The notes under the pieces were generated by a model. That model saw only the letters and a program-made list of their open reading frames with translations. It had not been told where the DNA came from and did not search any database. DNA of 64,000 nt. It comes from Piliocolobus tephrosceles. Lineage: Eukaryota > Chordata > Mammalia > Primates > Cercopithecidae. The stretch's first letter is position 1. Each line of letters begins with the position of its first letter. The stretch lies in the NCBI RefSeq assembly GCF_002776525.5, contig NC_045452.1, positions 21,293,855 to 21,357,854 of the forward strand, given 5' to 3'. Shown piece after piece: positions 48,560-59,755 of this stretch. The position numbers were made by a program, and so were the translations under genes.

Positions 48560-48790
48560 CTTTTTTCACCTGATGCTCTCCAGGCCTTTGTTGCTGCTGT
48601 CCCTTGGCCTGAGATGCCCTTCCTCCAATACTCGGCCAGGAAAACTTGGATCTGCCCACCACCTGTTGTCCCTTCCAGGCCTTCACTGTCTCTCCCTTTG
48701 TGGAGCCTTCTTTGGCCCTCTTGGTCTGACTCCAGAAAATATCGTTTCCTCCTGGGGGCTCCCAGCTCCTTTCTTCCGAGCTTAAACCCA
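48560..48790. repeat. L2 LINE remnant
   Basis: CAGGCCTTTGTTGCTGCTGT, CTTGGCCTGAGATGCCCTTC and CTTCCAGGCCTTCACTG are typical of L2. Confidence 0.65.
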
Positions 48791-48937
48791 GGTTGTCCAG
48801 ATGTGGCTGTTTCCCCACAGGGCTGGGGTTCATCTGTTTATAGCTGACAGGTGGCACTTAGTGGGTGGTCAGTGACATTACCGATTGACGGCCTGGTGTG
48901 TAACTGTTGTCACACCAGCTCTCTTGACTTCAATTTC

Positions 48938-49132
48938 TTTTTTTTTTCTTTTTTGAGATGGAGTCTCGCTCTATCACCCAGGCTGGAGTGCAGTGGTGCG
49001 ATCTCGGCTCACTGCAACCTCCGCTTCCTGGGTTCAAGTAATTCTCCTGCGTCAGCCTCCCGAATAGCTAGGATTACAGGCGCACGCTGCCACGCCCGGC
49101 TCATTTCTGTATTGTCAGTAGAGACTGGATTC
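48938..49132 (-). mobile_element. Alu, truncated
   Basis: Only the 3' two thirds; stops after the GTCAGTAGAGACTGG stretch. Confidence 0.88.
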
Positions 49133-49287
49133 TCTGAGTCCCATCCAGGAAGCTCCTCAGGGATCAACTACCTGTTTTGGTTAAGAGTCAGGGACCTCCC
49201 ACCTGGCGGGAACTTGAGGTTCCTGGGGTCTGTCCCCAGTTATGCTCTGGCCCCACTCCAGGCTTTTGTTCTGGGCAGACAGACCAT

Positions 49288-49290
<3 letters not shown>

Positions 49291-49366
<76 letters not shown>

Positions 49367-49378
49367 CTCTCTCTCTCT
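49291..49378 (+). repeat. (CT)n(CA)n(CT)n compound microsatellite
   Basis: About 12 CT, 23 CA and a short CT tail with one AGAG interruption. Confidence 0.95.
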
Positions 49379-50634
49379 GGCGTAGAATCCTGTTTATGCT
49401 GCTCATTAGCTATGTGACTCTGGGCAATTTACTTAATTTCTCCGGATTCTGGTTCTCCCAAGTGTAAATGGAGCTGCATGATCCCTGTCACCTAGGATTG
49501 CTGGGGGTTAAGTGGACTGATGGAAGAAGTGGACACCTGCAGCCGGGCCCAGGGGCTCCCTGCTCCTTAGCTAGGTAAGCCAGCTCCACCCCCACACTTC
49601 CTGCCCAGATTCCCATGGATGCAGCAATCTTGGGGGGCTGCCAGTGTTCTCCTGGACCCATCTGGCTTTGACCTTTTGCTTCTGCTGGCTTAGTGCAGTT
49701 GGGGATGGACTGGGTGACCTGCCCAGGGCTGTTCTTGTTCATGTCAGCACTGAAGGAGAGCTCGGCTCCTTTCTGATATCCACACACTGAGTACCCCTGT
49801 GTGTCCAGCAGATACTCCTGGGGACTTGGCAGGGGAGGGACACTGACACTGCAGTCATGCAAACCACTTCAAATCGAAGTCCCCCCGCTTCTGGGGGATC
49901 CCTCCAGGTGCATCCCCCTCCTCGTGTCCCTGGTCTCCTCCATCTTGCAATCTCTTCTCTCCTCTCCCTTCCCTCTCCACTCTTTTCTCTCTGGACCTTC
50001 TAGTTCTTCTCTCTTTAAGTTGCAGAACAATCCAGCCACTACCTTCCAGACTGGGCTCTGGGTCCATCTTGGCCTCTTCAAACCCATCAAGGTGCCCACC
50101 GGTGCCGGGGTTCAGCCTGCCCCATCACATATTGGAAGCCCAGCATCTGGCTCATCCTCCCTAGGGTCTCATTCCAAATCTCTGTTTCACCCACAGTCAG
50201 CACTTCGGGACCTTCCATCTGGTAATGTCCTCTAGCCATGGCACAGGCCTGGTATGCAGTAGGTGATCAACAGATGCTTTTGGACTGTTGAAGCTTGCAT
50301 TCTGCCATTGGCTTTCTCCTATCATGGTGGACTGCTCCCAGGCCAGGGACATTTGGGGTCCAGTGCTCCTGTCTTGGCCTGGTTCTTAGGTGTTTAGGCC
50401 ATATCACTGCTTGCAGCATGGCTGGGATTCTGGGGCCCGAGCAGGGCTGGAGAGAGAGGCCCATCTCCATGTCCCAGAGGAATGTGCTCCACCTCGGGGT
50501 GGCCCATGGCGGGAGAGGAACTCAGGCCATTTCCATTCTTCCTTTAGTAGGTGGAGCTACTTTGTGAGTTTGGAATCCTGGAAACCTGGACTTTCAGAGC
50601 TTTTGAGTCTTAGAACTTATGATCCTAGTTAAGA

Positions 50635-50788
50635 GCACAGACCCCCTGAATTGGAATCCCAGCTCTTCCGTTTATTAGCTGTGTGACCTTGAGCAAGTTA
50701 CCTAACCTCTCTGTGCCAATATTTTCTCACCTGTAAAATGGTAGCAATGATTCTACAAGATTTTTTCTTTTCTTTTCTTTTCTCTTTC

Positions 50789-50833
<45 letters not shown>

Positions 50834-51300
50834 CTCTCTCTCTCCTTCCTTCCTTCCTTCCCTTTTTTCTTTCTCTCTCTCTCTCTTTCTTTCCTTCTCC
50901 TTCCTTGTTTTCTTTTTTTTTTTTGAGACGGAGTCTCACTCTGTCACCCAGAGTGCTGGAGTGCAGTGGCATGATCTTGGCTCACTGCAACCTCCGCCTC
51001 CTGGGTTCAAGTGATTCTCCTGCCTCAGCCTCCTGAGTAGCTGGGACTACACAGGCGCATGCCACAATGCCTGGCTAGTTTTGGTATTTTTTGGTAGAGA
51101 CAGGGTTTCGCCATGTTGGCCAGGCTGGTCTCGAACACCTGACTTCAAGTGATCCACCCACCTGGGCCTCCCAAAGTGCTGGGGTTACAGGCATGAGCCA
51201 CTGTGCCTGGCCTGATTCTACAAGATTATAGTAAGACTTAAAGGGGTTAATTTTTGTCAAGTGCTTAGACCAGGGCCTGGCACAGATAGAGCATCTGTGA
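50635..51300 (+). repeat. MIR split by an Alu
   Basis: TTAGCTGTGTGACCTTGAGC and CTCACCTGTAAAATGG precede the Alu; CAGGGCCTGGCACAGATAGA follows it. Confidence 0.85.
50763..51212 (-). mobile_element. Alu with a 160-bp pyrimidine-rich tail and exact TSD
   Basis: TSD TGATTCTACAAGATT at 50748-50762 and 51213-51227. The tail (50763-50924) expanded into CTTT/CCTT/CT repeats. Confidence 0.94.
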
Positions 51301-51938
51301 GCATTTGAGAAATAAATCAGTGTGAATTCTGAGCATACTGGAATCTTTGTCCTTGTGCTATTAAGATCTTTAGGCCTGGAAGGGACCTCATTTCATGTCA
51401 TAGGGCAGGAATTCTGCCCCAGTTTCCTTCAGCCCAGCTTGTTTATTTGTCCCCATGGACAGAAGATCCCTTTCTATCCAGCCACTACAATTGCAAAAAA
51501 GTTCTGGGGGGCGGAGGTGAGCCTGGGCCCAGCAGCTGCTGCAGTAGTGAGGAAAAACCTGGTTGGGTTTTGTCCCTGGAAGAGGGCAGGGGATTCTGTG
51601 TCTAGGGAGCCTGGTTCAGCCGGGGTCCACCTTGTCCACCCACTGGCAGTGGCCTGGCAGCCCTACTCCCATGACATGGTGGGACCAACAAAGGTGTGGC
51701 TGATGCAGCCTTCTGCAATTACCAGGCACAATATAAATAGCAGTAATGCATGGACGAAACTCCTGCAGTCAGCAAGGGCCCTCAGGAGGGACCTCCCCAG
51801 TCTTGCTTCTTGCTGAGACATGGAGTAGTACTCTCAGCCCCAGTGGGTTTCAGGGTCATCCCCCATATCCACATAACCCACTCCCTATCCTGGGTGGATA
51901 GTAGGGTGGACAGAATAGTGACAGAGTGGACAAGTAAG

Positions 51939-52202
51939 TTTTTTTTTTTTTTTTTTTTTTGAGATGGAGTCTTGCTCTGTCACCCAGGCTGGAGTGCAGT
52001 GGCATGATCTTAGCTCACTACAACCTCTGCCTCCTGGGTTCAAGCGATTCTCCTGCCTCAGCCTCCCTGTTTTTGTATTTTTAGTAGAGACAAGGCTTCA
52101 TCATGTTGGCCAGGCTGGTCTTGAACTCCTGACCTCAGATGATCCACCCACCTCAGCCTCCCAAAGTGCTGGGATTACAGGTGTGAGCCACCGCACCTGT
52201 CC
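51939..52202 (-). mobile_element. Alu with internal deletion
   Basis: About 45 bp are missing after CAGCCTCCCTG. Confidence 0.9.
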
Positions 52203-52230
52203 TAGGGTTTCAGTTGAAACATAAAGCATG

Positions 52231-52541
52231 GGCCAAGCGTGGTGGCTCATGCCTGTAATCCTAACACTTTGGGAGGCTGAGGTGGGCAGATCGCTCGAGC
52301 CCAGGAGTTCAAGACCAGCCTGGGCAACATGGTGAAACCCCGTCGCTACAAAAAGTACAAAAAAATTAACTAGGTGTGGTGGCGTGTGCCTGTGTTCCCA
52401 GATACTCGGGAGGTTGAGGTGGGAGGATCACTGGAGCCTGGGAAGTCGAGGCTGCAATGAGCCGTGATTGAGCCACTACACTCCAGCCTGGGCAATAGAG
52501 TGAGAGCTTGTCTCAAAAAAAAAAAAAAAAAGAAAAAGAAA
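52231..52541 (+). mobile_element. Alu
   Basis: Full-length. GAAACATAAAGCAT / GAAACATAAGGCAT flank it. Lies opposite to and 28 bp from the Alu at 51939-52202. Confidence 0.92.
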
Positions 52542-53339
52542 AAAGAAACATAAGGCATTTAGGTTAGATATAAAACAGGACTTTCTGCTAGTATAGATGC
52601 TTGAAGGAGGCTGAGGTGGGAATGTTAGTCCGGTCAAGTCAAGGAAGGGGCCCAGATCACGGAGGGTAGCAGATTTCTGCTCAAATCTATAAAAGAGCTT
52701 TGAATGATCAGAGATACCCAGAGAGCAGAGAAGCTGCCCCAGGAGGTGGTGAGATCTACGTCACCTCAGGTGTACAAGCAGGGACAGGGTGGCCACTTCG
52801 GAGGACTATAGCTGAAGGGACCCAGACCTGAGAATTCACCGTCTGGTGGCTTCTCAAGGTCCTGTCCAGCCTTCTGAACTTTGCTGTATGAAAACGTCGC
52901 TGGAGGAAAATGGGAGGAAGTTGGCGATGGTTGGTGTCTTCTCACCATCGTGCCACCTGGTTTCTTTCACCTTCCAGGCCTGGGGCTTTCTAGCTGTGCA
53001 TTCAGCTTCTCAGGACATGGAGTGCCTGCCATGCTACCTTGTTCCTGCCTCCATGCCTTCTCCCTCCTTGGTGCCATTTCTCTACCCACTTCTCTCTTCT
53101 TATCTCAATCCTGTACAAGCTTTCAAGGCTCAGCTCAAGTCTCTCGCCTTTGATGAGGCTTCCCTGAAGACTCCTGATCTAAAGCCCACTCTGATCTGAT
53201 ATAAATCCCTCCCACCCGCAGGGCTGTCTGGCTTGCTGAATTCACACCTATAAGACACCTCTCAGCCCACTGTGTGCTTACACGACCTTGCCTTGTAGTC
53301 TGGTTACAAAGGCTTGTCTCGTCTCCTTAGATTAAAAGC

Positions 53340-53530
53340 TAGAAAGGGATGAATATTTGTTGGACACCTACTATGTGTCAGGCACTGTGCTGAGCCCTTT
53401 AAAGATGGTTTGCATCCTGCAAAGTGTGAACCCTTATCCCCATTTCACAGATGAGGCACCTGAGGCTCAGAGATGTTAGGGGGCTTGCTTCCCATCCTCA
53501 GTCAGGAAGCAGCAGAGCTGGGATCAAACC
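53340..53530 (+). repeat. MIR element
   Basis: GGACACCTACTATGTGTCAG, GCACTGTGCTGAGC and CATTTCACAGATGAGGCACC. Confidence 0.88.
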
Positions 53531-54099
53531 AGAGTGCACCTTTCTCTAAAGCTGTGACTATCTGCCAGCATGGGGGTGCCCAAGGCAGCCCTCAGCATCC
53601 CCCTGGTGCCCCTCACCACACATTCTCCCAGGAGGTGGAGAGGGTTGTGCTGGGCAGCCCAGTGTGATGACATATGGGCAGGGGTTGGGAGCACTGAACT
53701 CATACTGGGGGCTACTGCTTCCCAGCAGAGTAACTTTTGCCAGGCAGCTCATCTCTGGCCTCAGTTTCTTTATCGGTAAAATGGGGTCAAAAGGGTGGAA
53801 CTCCAGGTGGTTTAAAGAGGTGCCTAGCACACAGCAGGTGCTCACTAAATGCTTCCTGCATTGTGAGGCAGTGAGTAGACCATTTGGCCTGCATTGAGGA
53901 GAGTCTTGATGGCTTTAATTTGTTTGGCTGCATGCAAATGAACAGATAAAAGGAGGTGATAACCTTGAACACTCCCTCTCCCCAGTCCACAGCCCTTGGG
54001 TGAGATAGGAAAGGAGACAGGCCTGAGGAGCATGGGATTGGGGGAATCGGTGTGACAGGGTCCTGGGAAGTGGTGAGACTGAAGCCTTTGCAGCTGGAT

Positions 54100-54339
54100 C
54101 CACCTGGGGGCCCTCTGGGAGGCCTTCCTGGAGGAGGTGCATCGGTTCCACCTGGGGGCCCTCTGGGAGGCCTTCCTGGAGGAGGTGCATCCGTTCCACC
54201 TGGGGGCCCTCTGGGACGCCTTCCTGGATGAGGTGCATCCGTTCCACCTGGGGGCCCTCTGGGATGCCTTCCTGGAGGAGGTGCATCCGTTCCACCTGGG
54301 GGCCCTCTGGGACGCCTTCCTGAAGGAGATGGCCTTTCA
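54100..54339 (+). repeat. 48-bp minisatellite, five copies
   Basis: Units start at 54100, 54148, 54196, 54244 and 54292, exactly 48 bp apart, each opening CCACCTGGGGGCCCTCTGGG. Because 48 is a multiple of three, both strands carry long repeating open frames. Confidence 0.97.
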
Positions 54340-54812
54340 GCCAAGCCTAGGAGGGTGGGAAGAAGCAGGGGTGTAAATGAGAAGTGGGGACGCAGCCTGG
54401 GAGGTGGAGCTACCTTTAGAGCTGGGTTCTAGCTCAGCTCTACCGTTTAAGAGCTGGGGCCTTAGGTGGGTGACCCCTTACCGGGACAGTGGGGTAAACA
54501 CCCCGGACCTGGATCTCAGTGAGAAGCCAGGATGGAACGCGGCAGAGCAGTCACCTGGGACACGGGGGTGGTCAATATTGCCACCCCCCCACCTCTTCTT
54601 ACTCATGACGCAGCCCCCATGCTGAGGGGTCAGGACCCTCCCCCAGGCACGACCCTGAATTTTAAGGAGCTGGCCGCGGGCCGGGGGCTTCCTGCCCCCT
54701 GGGGAGGGGCAGGGAGCTCACCAGCCACAGCCGTCAGTCTGTCTGTCGCCTCCACGCCTCCCCCCTCCAGCGTCCCGCGCCTGCAGCTTTCCCCGAAGAC
54801 ATTTGGTGTCAG

Positions 54813-55344
54813 TATAAGGACGGCTTTTCCTCGCACGCGGCGCGGCTCGGTCTCGCCGCCGCCGCACGTCCCCGCACCGCCAGGCGCTCGGGCTCCTCCG
54901 CAGCCCCCGCCGCGCGCAGACCCCGCGCTTCGAGCCCGGAGCCGGAGGCGCGAGCAGAGCCGAGGCGGGCGAGAGACCGGCCCCAGCCCCGCGCTCCCCG
55001 CCGCGCCGGTCTCTCCCGGGCACTTGCCCCGCCGCTCGGTCCCCGCAGCACCCGCGCCCCCGCCCCGGCCCGGAGCGCCGCGCTCCCGCCCGCCGCCCGC
55101 CCAGAGCCTCGCCGTCCCTCCCGCCCGCCGCCGCCTCCTCCTCCCACCATGGCCCGGGCCCCCGGGCCCGCCGCCCCCCGCCCGCCGCCCCCCGCGCCCC
55201 GGGGGCTCAGCTGATCCTGAATTGGCGGGGGGTCGGCTGGCGGGACTGGAGGTCCCTCTCGATCGCCGGCTTCGGGTGCGGACGCGTCGTCCCCGCGTCT
55301 CTAACCTGGACGACCCCCCGCGGCCGGGCCAGGTCCACGCCAAG
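54813..55344 (+). promoter_or_regulatory. CpG island with core promoter and candidate noncoding first exon (possibly CACNA1I)
   Basis: Very GC-rich DNA (about 54,830-55,350) begins just after a TATA-like TATAAG (54813-54818), which predicts a start near 54,840. The island ends with a clean splice donor, CCAAG|GTAGGT, at 55344/55345, and sequence composition drops to intron-like afterwards. This is the pattern of a 0.5 kb 5' exon of a plus-strand gene. By synteny the next gene is CACNA1I, but its start peptide and channel domains were not found in any frame, so the coding exons would lie to the right of the window. It could instead be the first exon of a noncoding RNA. The long open frame through the island (54,532-55,815) crosses the donor and is not taken as coding. 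Confidence 0.55.
55149..55214 (+). other. 21-codon uORF in the CpG-island exon
   Basis: ATG in a strong context (cccaccATGG), followed by an alanine/proline/arginine-rich 21-codon frame and TGA at 55212-55214, wholly before the splice donor at 55345. If the exon is a 5'UTR this uORF should be read by many scanning ribosomes. Confidence 0.45.
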
Positions 55345-56252
55345 GTAGGTGGGGGCGGGGTGGGTGGGGGGAAGGAAGGGAGGGCTCCGTTTCGATGCCA
55401 GTTTCTTGGCGCGTTGGCTTCTCTCTTCACTGGGGCATTTATTTATTTATTTCTGGGGACCGATCCTCCCCACCCGCGCGTACCCGTCAGGCGAGCCCCC
55501 CCATCCCGCGCCTTCGGGGCCATGCCTTGGGAGGAAGGACAGGAAACTTTGACCGGTCCCCTCTCCAAGGCCACGAAAGTTCTCTCGGTGCCAATACTGA
55601 AGCCAGCTGAGCCAGCGCTGCAGAAATTTATTCAACAAGTCAGGCTGGCGGCCGGGGCCCGGGCTGTCCGCGCGTCCGGCCGCCCCTCAGCGGCTGCGGC
55701 TCTGCGGGCAGCTGGACCAGAGCTGGTGCCCGTGTCCGGCGGGCTGAGCTGGGAGCGCTGGCCCCGGAGCGCGGCAGCGGGGTCACTGGATGGGGGAATC
55801 CCGGGCAGGGTTTAACTTTGCTGGAGGCGGGGGTGGTGGAGACCCCCTCTTTGGCCGGCACCCCAGCGGGGCGGAGGCCTCGCTGCATGAAGCCAGGCCA
55901 GGGTCGGAGCCGGGGCTGTAGGGGTGAAAGGGACCCTCGCCTGCTGGAGGTGTTATGTAATGAGTGCTCATGATGATTGGGTACTAATTGCCTACTGGGT
56001 GGTGTTGGGGGGAGCTGTGGGGGACTAGGGGGCTTGGCAGTGGTGGGGAGGCCTCTTTTGGGGGAAGTCATGGTGCCTGGGGGAGGGGGCTGTGGTGGGG
56101 CCCAGGCTGAGGCCTCAGTCAGCCCCTCTGCTAGTGTCTTTCTTCCCGGTCAGAGCCCTGGGGTGTCCTGATCTGAGGATGAGATTGGGGTCTGAGAAGA
56201 CCTCTGCGCTATATTCTCGTCCTGAGGGTCTGTGTCCTGGGTCCAGGTGTGT

Positions 56253-56297
<45 letters not shown>

Positions 56298-56302
56298 CAG
56301 AC
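56253..56302 (+). repeat. (GT)n(GA)n microsatellite
   Basis: About 17 GT followed by several GA units. Confidence 0.93.
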
Positions 56303-57202
56303 AGAGGGAGAGAATGAGCGAGCGCTGGAGTGGGCCTGCGTGTCTGGCGTGTGTGGTGTGCTGGGGTCTGATCACCATGTGAGGAGAGTCCTGGTTGGAG
56401 CACTCAGATTGGCCCAGGCAGTGGCCAGTTCGTCCTCTGTCTCTCACTGCCTGGAGGATTCACCCTGCAGAGGCTGGCACCACCTCGGGGCTAGGATGCT
56501 GTATGAACAGAGGTGTGGGTCTGTGGCCCGGCCCAGGGGAAGGGGTTGGCCCGGGGTGTGGGCCTACCTCCCTGCACCCCGTTCTCAGGCCCTGCTGGCA
56601 CCTGGTCACCTCTTGGATCTGTGGCTTCTCTTAGCCCTAAGGACTCACTTCCGGAACTCTTGTCCACCCTTCAGGACAAACTTTCTGTTCAGGCTTCAGG
56701 ATCCAGGACTGGGCTGGGAACTGGGCTGGGAGTCTAGAGAGCTCCCAGTTCCCTTCCCGCCTCCACCGTCAATGCAGAGACAGAGGGAGGGGACACCAGT
56801 GGATGACAGGTCAGGACAGGACAGGGTGACACTGAGCAGGGACCAGGTCTGGGGCTGCAGCAGGGGGAGGAAAAGGAAAAGGAAAGAGCGTGCCTGGAGG
56901 CTGTTGAGCTGGCCTGGCACCAAACCTATGAACCTGCCCACAACCCCAGAGGGCCTGGGCACCACACCGTGCCCTCCATGCTCTCTTCCTAGCTGTGCAG
57001 AGCTGCTGTGCCTGCCCCAGGGCTCACGATAGGAGGCTTGGGGAAGGGGCTGCAGGGCTGGCTGGAGGCCCCTTTCCCTTCCTTTGACCAAAGTTCTCTG
57101 CCCACTTCTTCCCCATTTCTTCCTCCTCACCCTGCGTGCCCTTCCCCTCGCCCCCATTCCAAGCCTTCCTGAGAAAGCTGGAGCTGAGAGGGCATCTCCC
57201 AG

Positions 57203-57221
57203 GCCCACCAGGGGGCGCCAG
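57203..57221 (+). promoter_or_regulatory. CTCF motif, plus orientation, near consensus
   Basis: GCCCACCAGGGGGCGCCAG is close to the ideal CTCF core CCACCAGGGGGCGC. It lies about 1.9 kb downstream of the candidate first exon. Confidence 0.75.
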
Positions 57222-58055
57222 GCAGTCCTCGGGTCCCTGCGGCCTCCCCTTGACCTTGAGTGGTCAGGTAGGGCTGGAGGGTGCGGTGAGAACCCCCTCC
57301 TCTCTCTGCTCCAGACATCCTGCTGAGCCCACAGCCAAACGGAGGGCAGTTTTGGGGACTGCAGCCTTTCTGTGGTTCTGGACCCAGTTCCCCACCCTGA
57401 GCCCATGGGGGTCGCCACCTCTGACTCCCCTCCCCCAGTCTCCTTCATCATGCCCCCCTCCATGGCCCTCTCTGCCACCTTCACCCCACACCCCAACTGT
57501 GGCTGCCCTGGGCCTCAGCCCCAAGGAAGGGGCTCTCGGGCCCGTTGGTTTCTGGGCACCACTCCGTCCCTCCCCCACGCTGGCGGGGCTTCTGCCACCC
57601 CGCAGTTCCTAGTGCTTTCCAAGGGAACCAAACAGGCTTCAGTGTGGCTCCCTGATCCGTGGCTGTCTCCACTTCGGCAGCTGCCGCCTTCTCTGATTCC
57701 TCAGCCTCGTAGCTCGTGGTGTCAAAAACTGTCTGGAAAGAGGGGATGCTGGGCTGGGTGTGGGGGTCTATAGGGAACCCTGTGGGCTGCAGGGAGAGCA
57801 GGGCGCTCTCCCCTACATCCTTCTCCACTGTCGCCAGCTCTTCCCCTGCTCCTCTTCCTCGCCTGTCCTCATGTCCCCACTTCTGCTTTCCAGCCCCTTC
57901 CCTGCCTCCTGTTCTTTGCTGCAGAATGTTTTCTTCCCATATGTTCCTAGGACATGCCCCAGCCTTAATGCCTTCAGTCTGCTCTTGTGCCCCCGGAGTC
58001 CTGGGTCTGGCCTGGGGGCTCACAGAGCCCAGGGAGCTGTATATGCTCTGCACAC

Positions 58056-58200
58056 TGTGGGTGTGTGGTCTGTGGATCTCTGGGAGTGTGCATGTGTGGG
58101 TCTGTGGGTCTGGGTCCAGGGATCTAAGGATCTGTGGGTGTATGTGTCTGAATCTGTGGATGGTGGATCCATGGGCCCGTGGGTCTGTGGATCCTGATAT
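58056..58200 (+). repeat. Degenerate CTGTGGRTC repeat
   Basis: Many copies of CTGTGGGTC/CTGTGGATC with short spacers. Confidence 0.75.
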
Positions 58201-59574
58201 CCAGGAAGATGTGGGTCGAGTCTCTCCCCCCACCATGGCTGCCAGTCTACAGAGGGAAGAAAACAAATTGGATTTTCTGATTTCCTTTTCTCCCTAATAT
58301 TTATTCTTCACGTACTGTGTTCTAAGGCCTGTTCTGGTCACTAGGGGACACAGCAGTGAATGGAAGGGAACAGACAAAACCTGCCCTCTTGGAGCTGCTG
58401 TGCCTGTGACAGGATCCGGGCCTCCCCTGCCAGGTGCTTTGTGGGGACGTGACCACAAGTCCTGGTTTCCACTCGTGCTCTGGGGGTGGAGAACCCAGAC
58501 CGTATTGATTGTGAGAGGTGCAGATCACAGAGGATTTCGCATGGCGTGTTTGGACACCTCTGCAAAAGAGCTGGGTACTTTTGGGGCTCCTTGAGCAGGA
58601 GAGGACGAGAAGGACATGGTATCTTGAGGGTGGAGGTTCTGTGGAGGCCGTGGGCTCTTCAGGGCCAGGTTCAGTGCAGACCTGGCCCTGCCTCCCAGAA
58701 CTTCTCCCTTCATCTCTCAGGCTCTGCCTCTACCTACTGCCCCCTTCTCCTTGTCTCCGGCCAGAGTGGTCTGGCTAACGGTGCATGTGGAGAGGAGCAT
58801 CAGGGTCTTGCTGCCCGACTTGCCCTGTTGAGCAGCGGGGGCTGCATCCAGCCCTCTGTCATTCTAAGGTCTTAGGCCCTTTTTTGGTGGGGGCTAAGCT
58901 CTGTCCCAGCTGGGGTAGAGATGAGCAAGTCCACAACCATGGCAAGAGGATCAGGTCACCTAGCATCACAGGAGCATCCGCTTCTTATAAAGCTGGGATA
59001 ACACCTTCCAGCTGAAAGGATTTTTGTGCGGCTCAGACATGTTTCTGCAGCACCTAGCATGGGGCCTCGTACAATGAAGCTGTGTTTTCTTTCATGAAGT
59101 TGTTTTCCAAATGTTTTTCCCCATTTGCTATCTGGTTTTCAAGGCAGAAAAGGCATCGTCTTCTGCATTTTATACAAAAGGAAACGAAGCTTGGGGAGAC
59201 CATGTGATGTGGGGAGGGCAGAGCTGGTCCTTGAGTCCTGGGACTCCTGATCCAGTGCTCTTCCTGCTGGACACCCCTCCCTCCCATCAGGGGCCATGTT
59301 CACCCTGATTGGCTAGCTGAAGTAAGACCCAAGGCCCTAATTGCTGCAGAGTGAGTGAAAACTGATCAGCAGAAGCGCCTGCTGGGAGATGTTCAAACAC
59401 ACTGATGGAGGTTCCGACACAGCCTCACTTGCCGCACTTGTCATAGGGCCGAGAGCTGGCTGAAAACAAACAAATGGCAATGCCTGGTGATGGACACGTG
59501 GGCAGGTGCAGGGGTGGGGGTGCGGGTGGCCTGCAACCTCCTGTCCACAGTCTGGCCTGGATAACCCTTTAACT

Positions 59575-59755
59575 GGTGACCTGGAGCTGGACTGCCCAGA
59601 TCCAAACCCCAGCTCTTTTACTAAGTAGTTCTTGACCTTGGGAAGATCCTTTAAGCTTCCAGTGCCTCAGTTTCCTCCCCTATCAGGTGGAGAGAGCAAA
59701 AGCCCATCTCAAAAGCTTACTCTGTGCCTGGCATATAGTAAGTACTCAGAGATAA
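59575..59755 (+). repeat. MIR element
   Basis: CTCAGTTTCCTCCCCTATCA, CTGTGCCTGGCATATAGTAA. Confidence 0.85.

Larger units (their letters stand above)
41990..54099. other. Gene-poor region upstream of the CpG island
   Basis: Besides listed repeats and the RE1 element, a MEF2-like GTATATTTAG (44221-44230) and an AP-1-like TGAGTCA (44287-44293) lie close together. L2-like sequence is at 53,000-53,250. No coding sequence is supported. Confidence 0.5.

Noticed and set aside
53787..54344. Collagen-like Pro/Gly-rich antisense frame (185 codons)
   Set aside because: The repeating part is only the 48-bp minisatellite read in reverse, and the rest overlaps MIR-like sequence.
54532..55815. 427-codon open frame across the CpG island
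   Set aside because: Runs through the predicted splice donor at 55345. Composition is Pro/Arg/Ala from high GC content, with no domain, and several other frames are open in the same interval.
56232..58297. Frames of 190-266 codons in the region right of the CpG island
   Set aside because: No conserved motifs, several overlapping frames on both strands, and a microsatellite inside.
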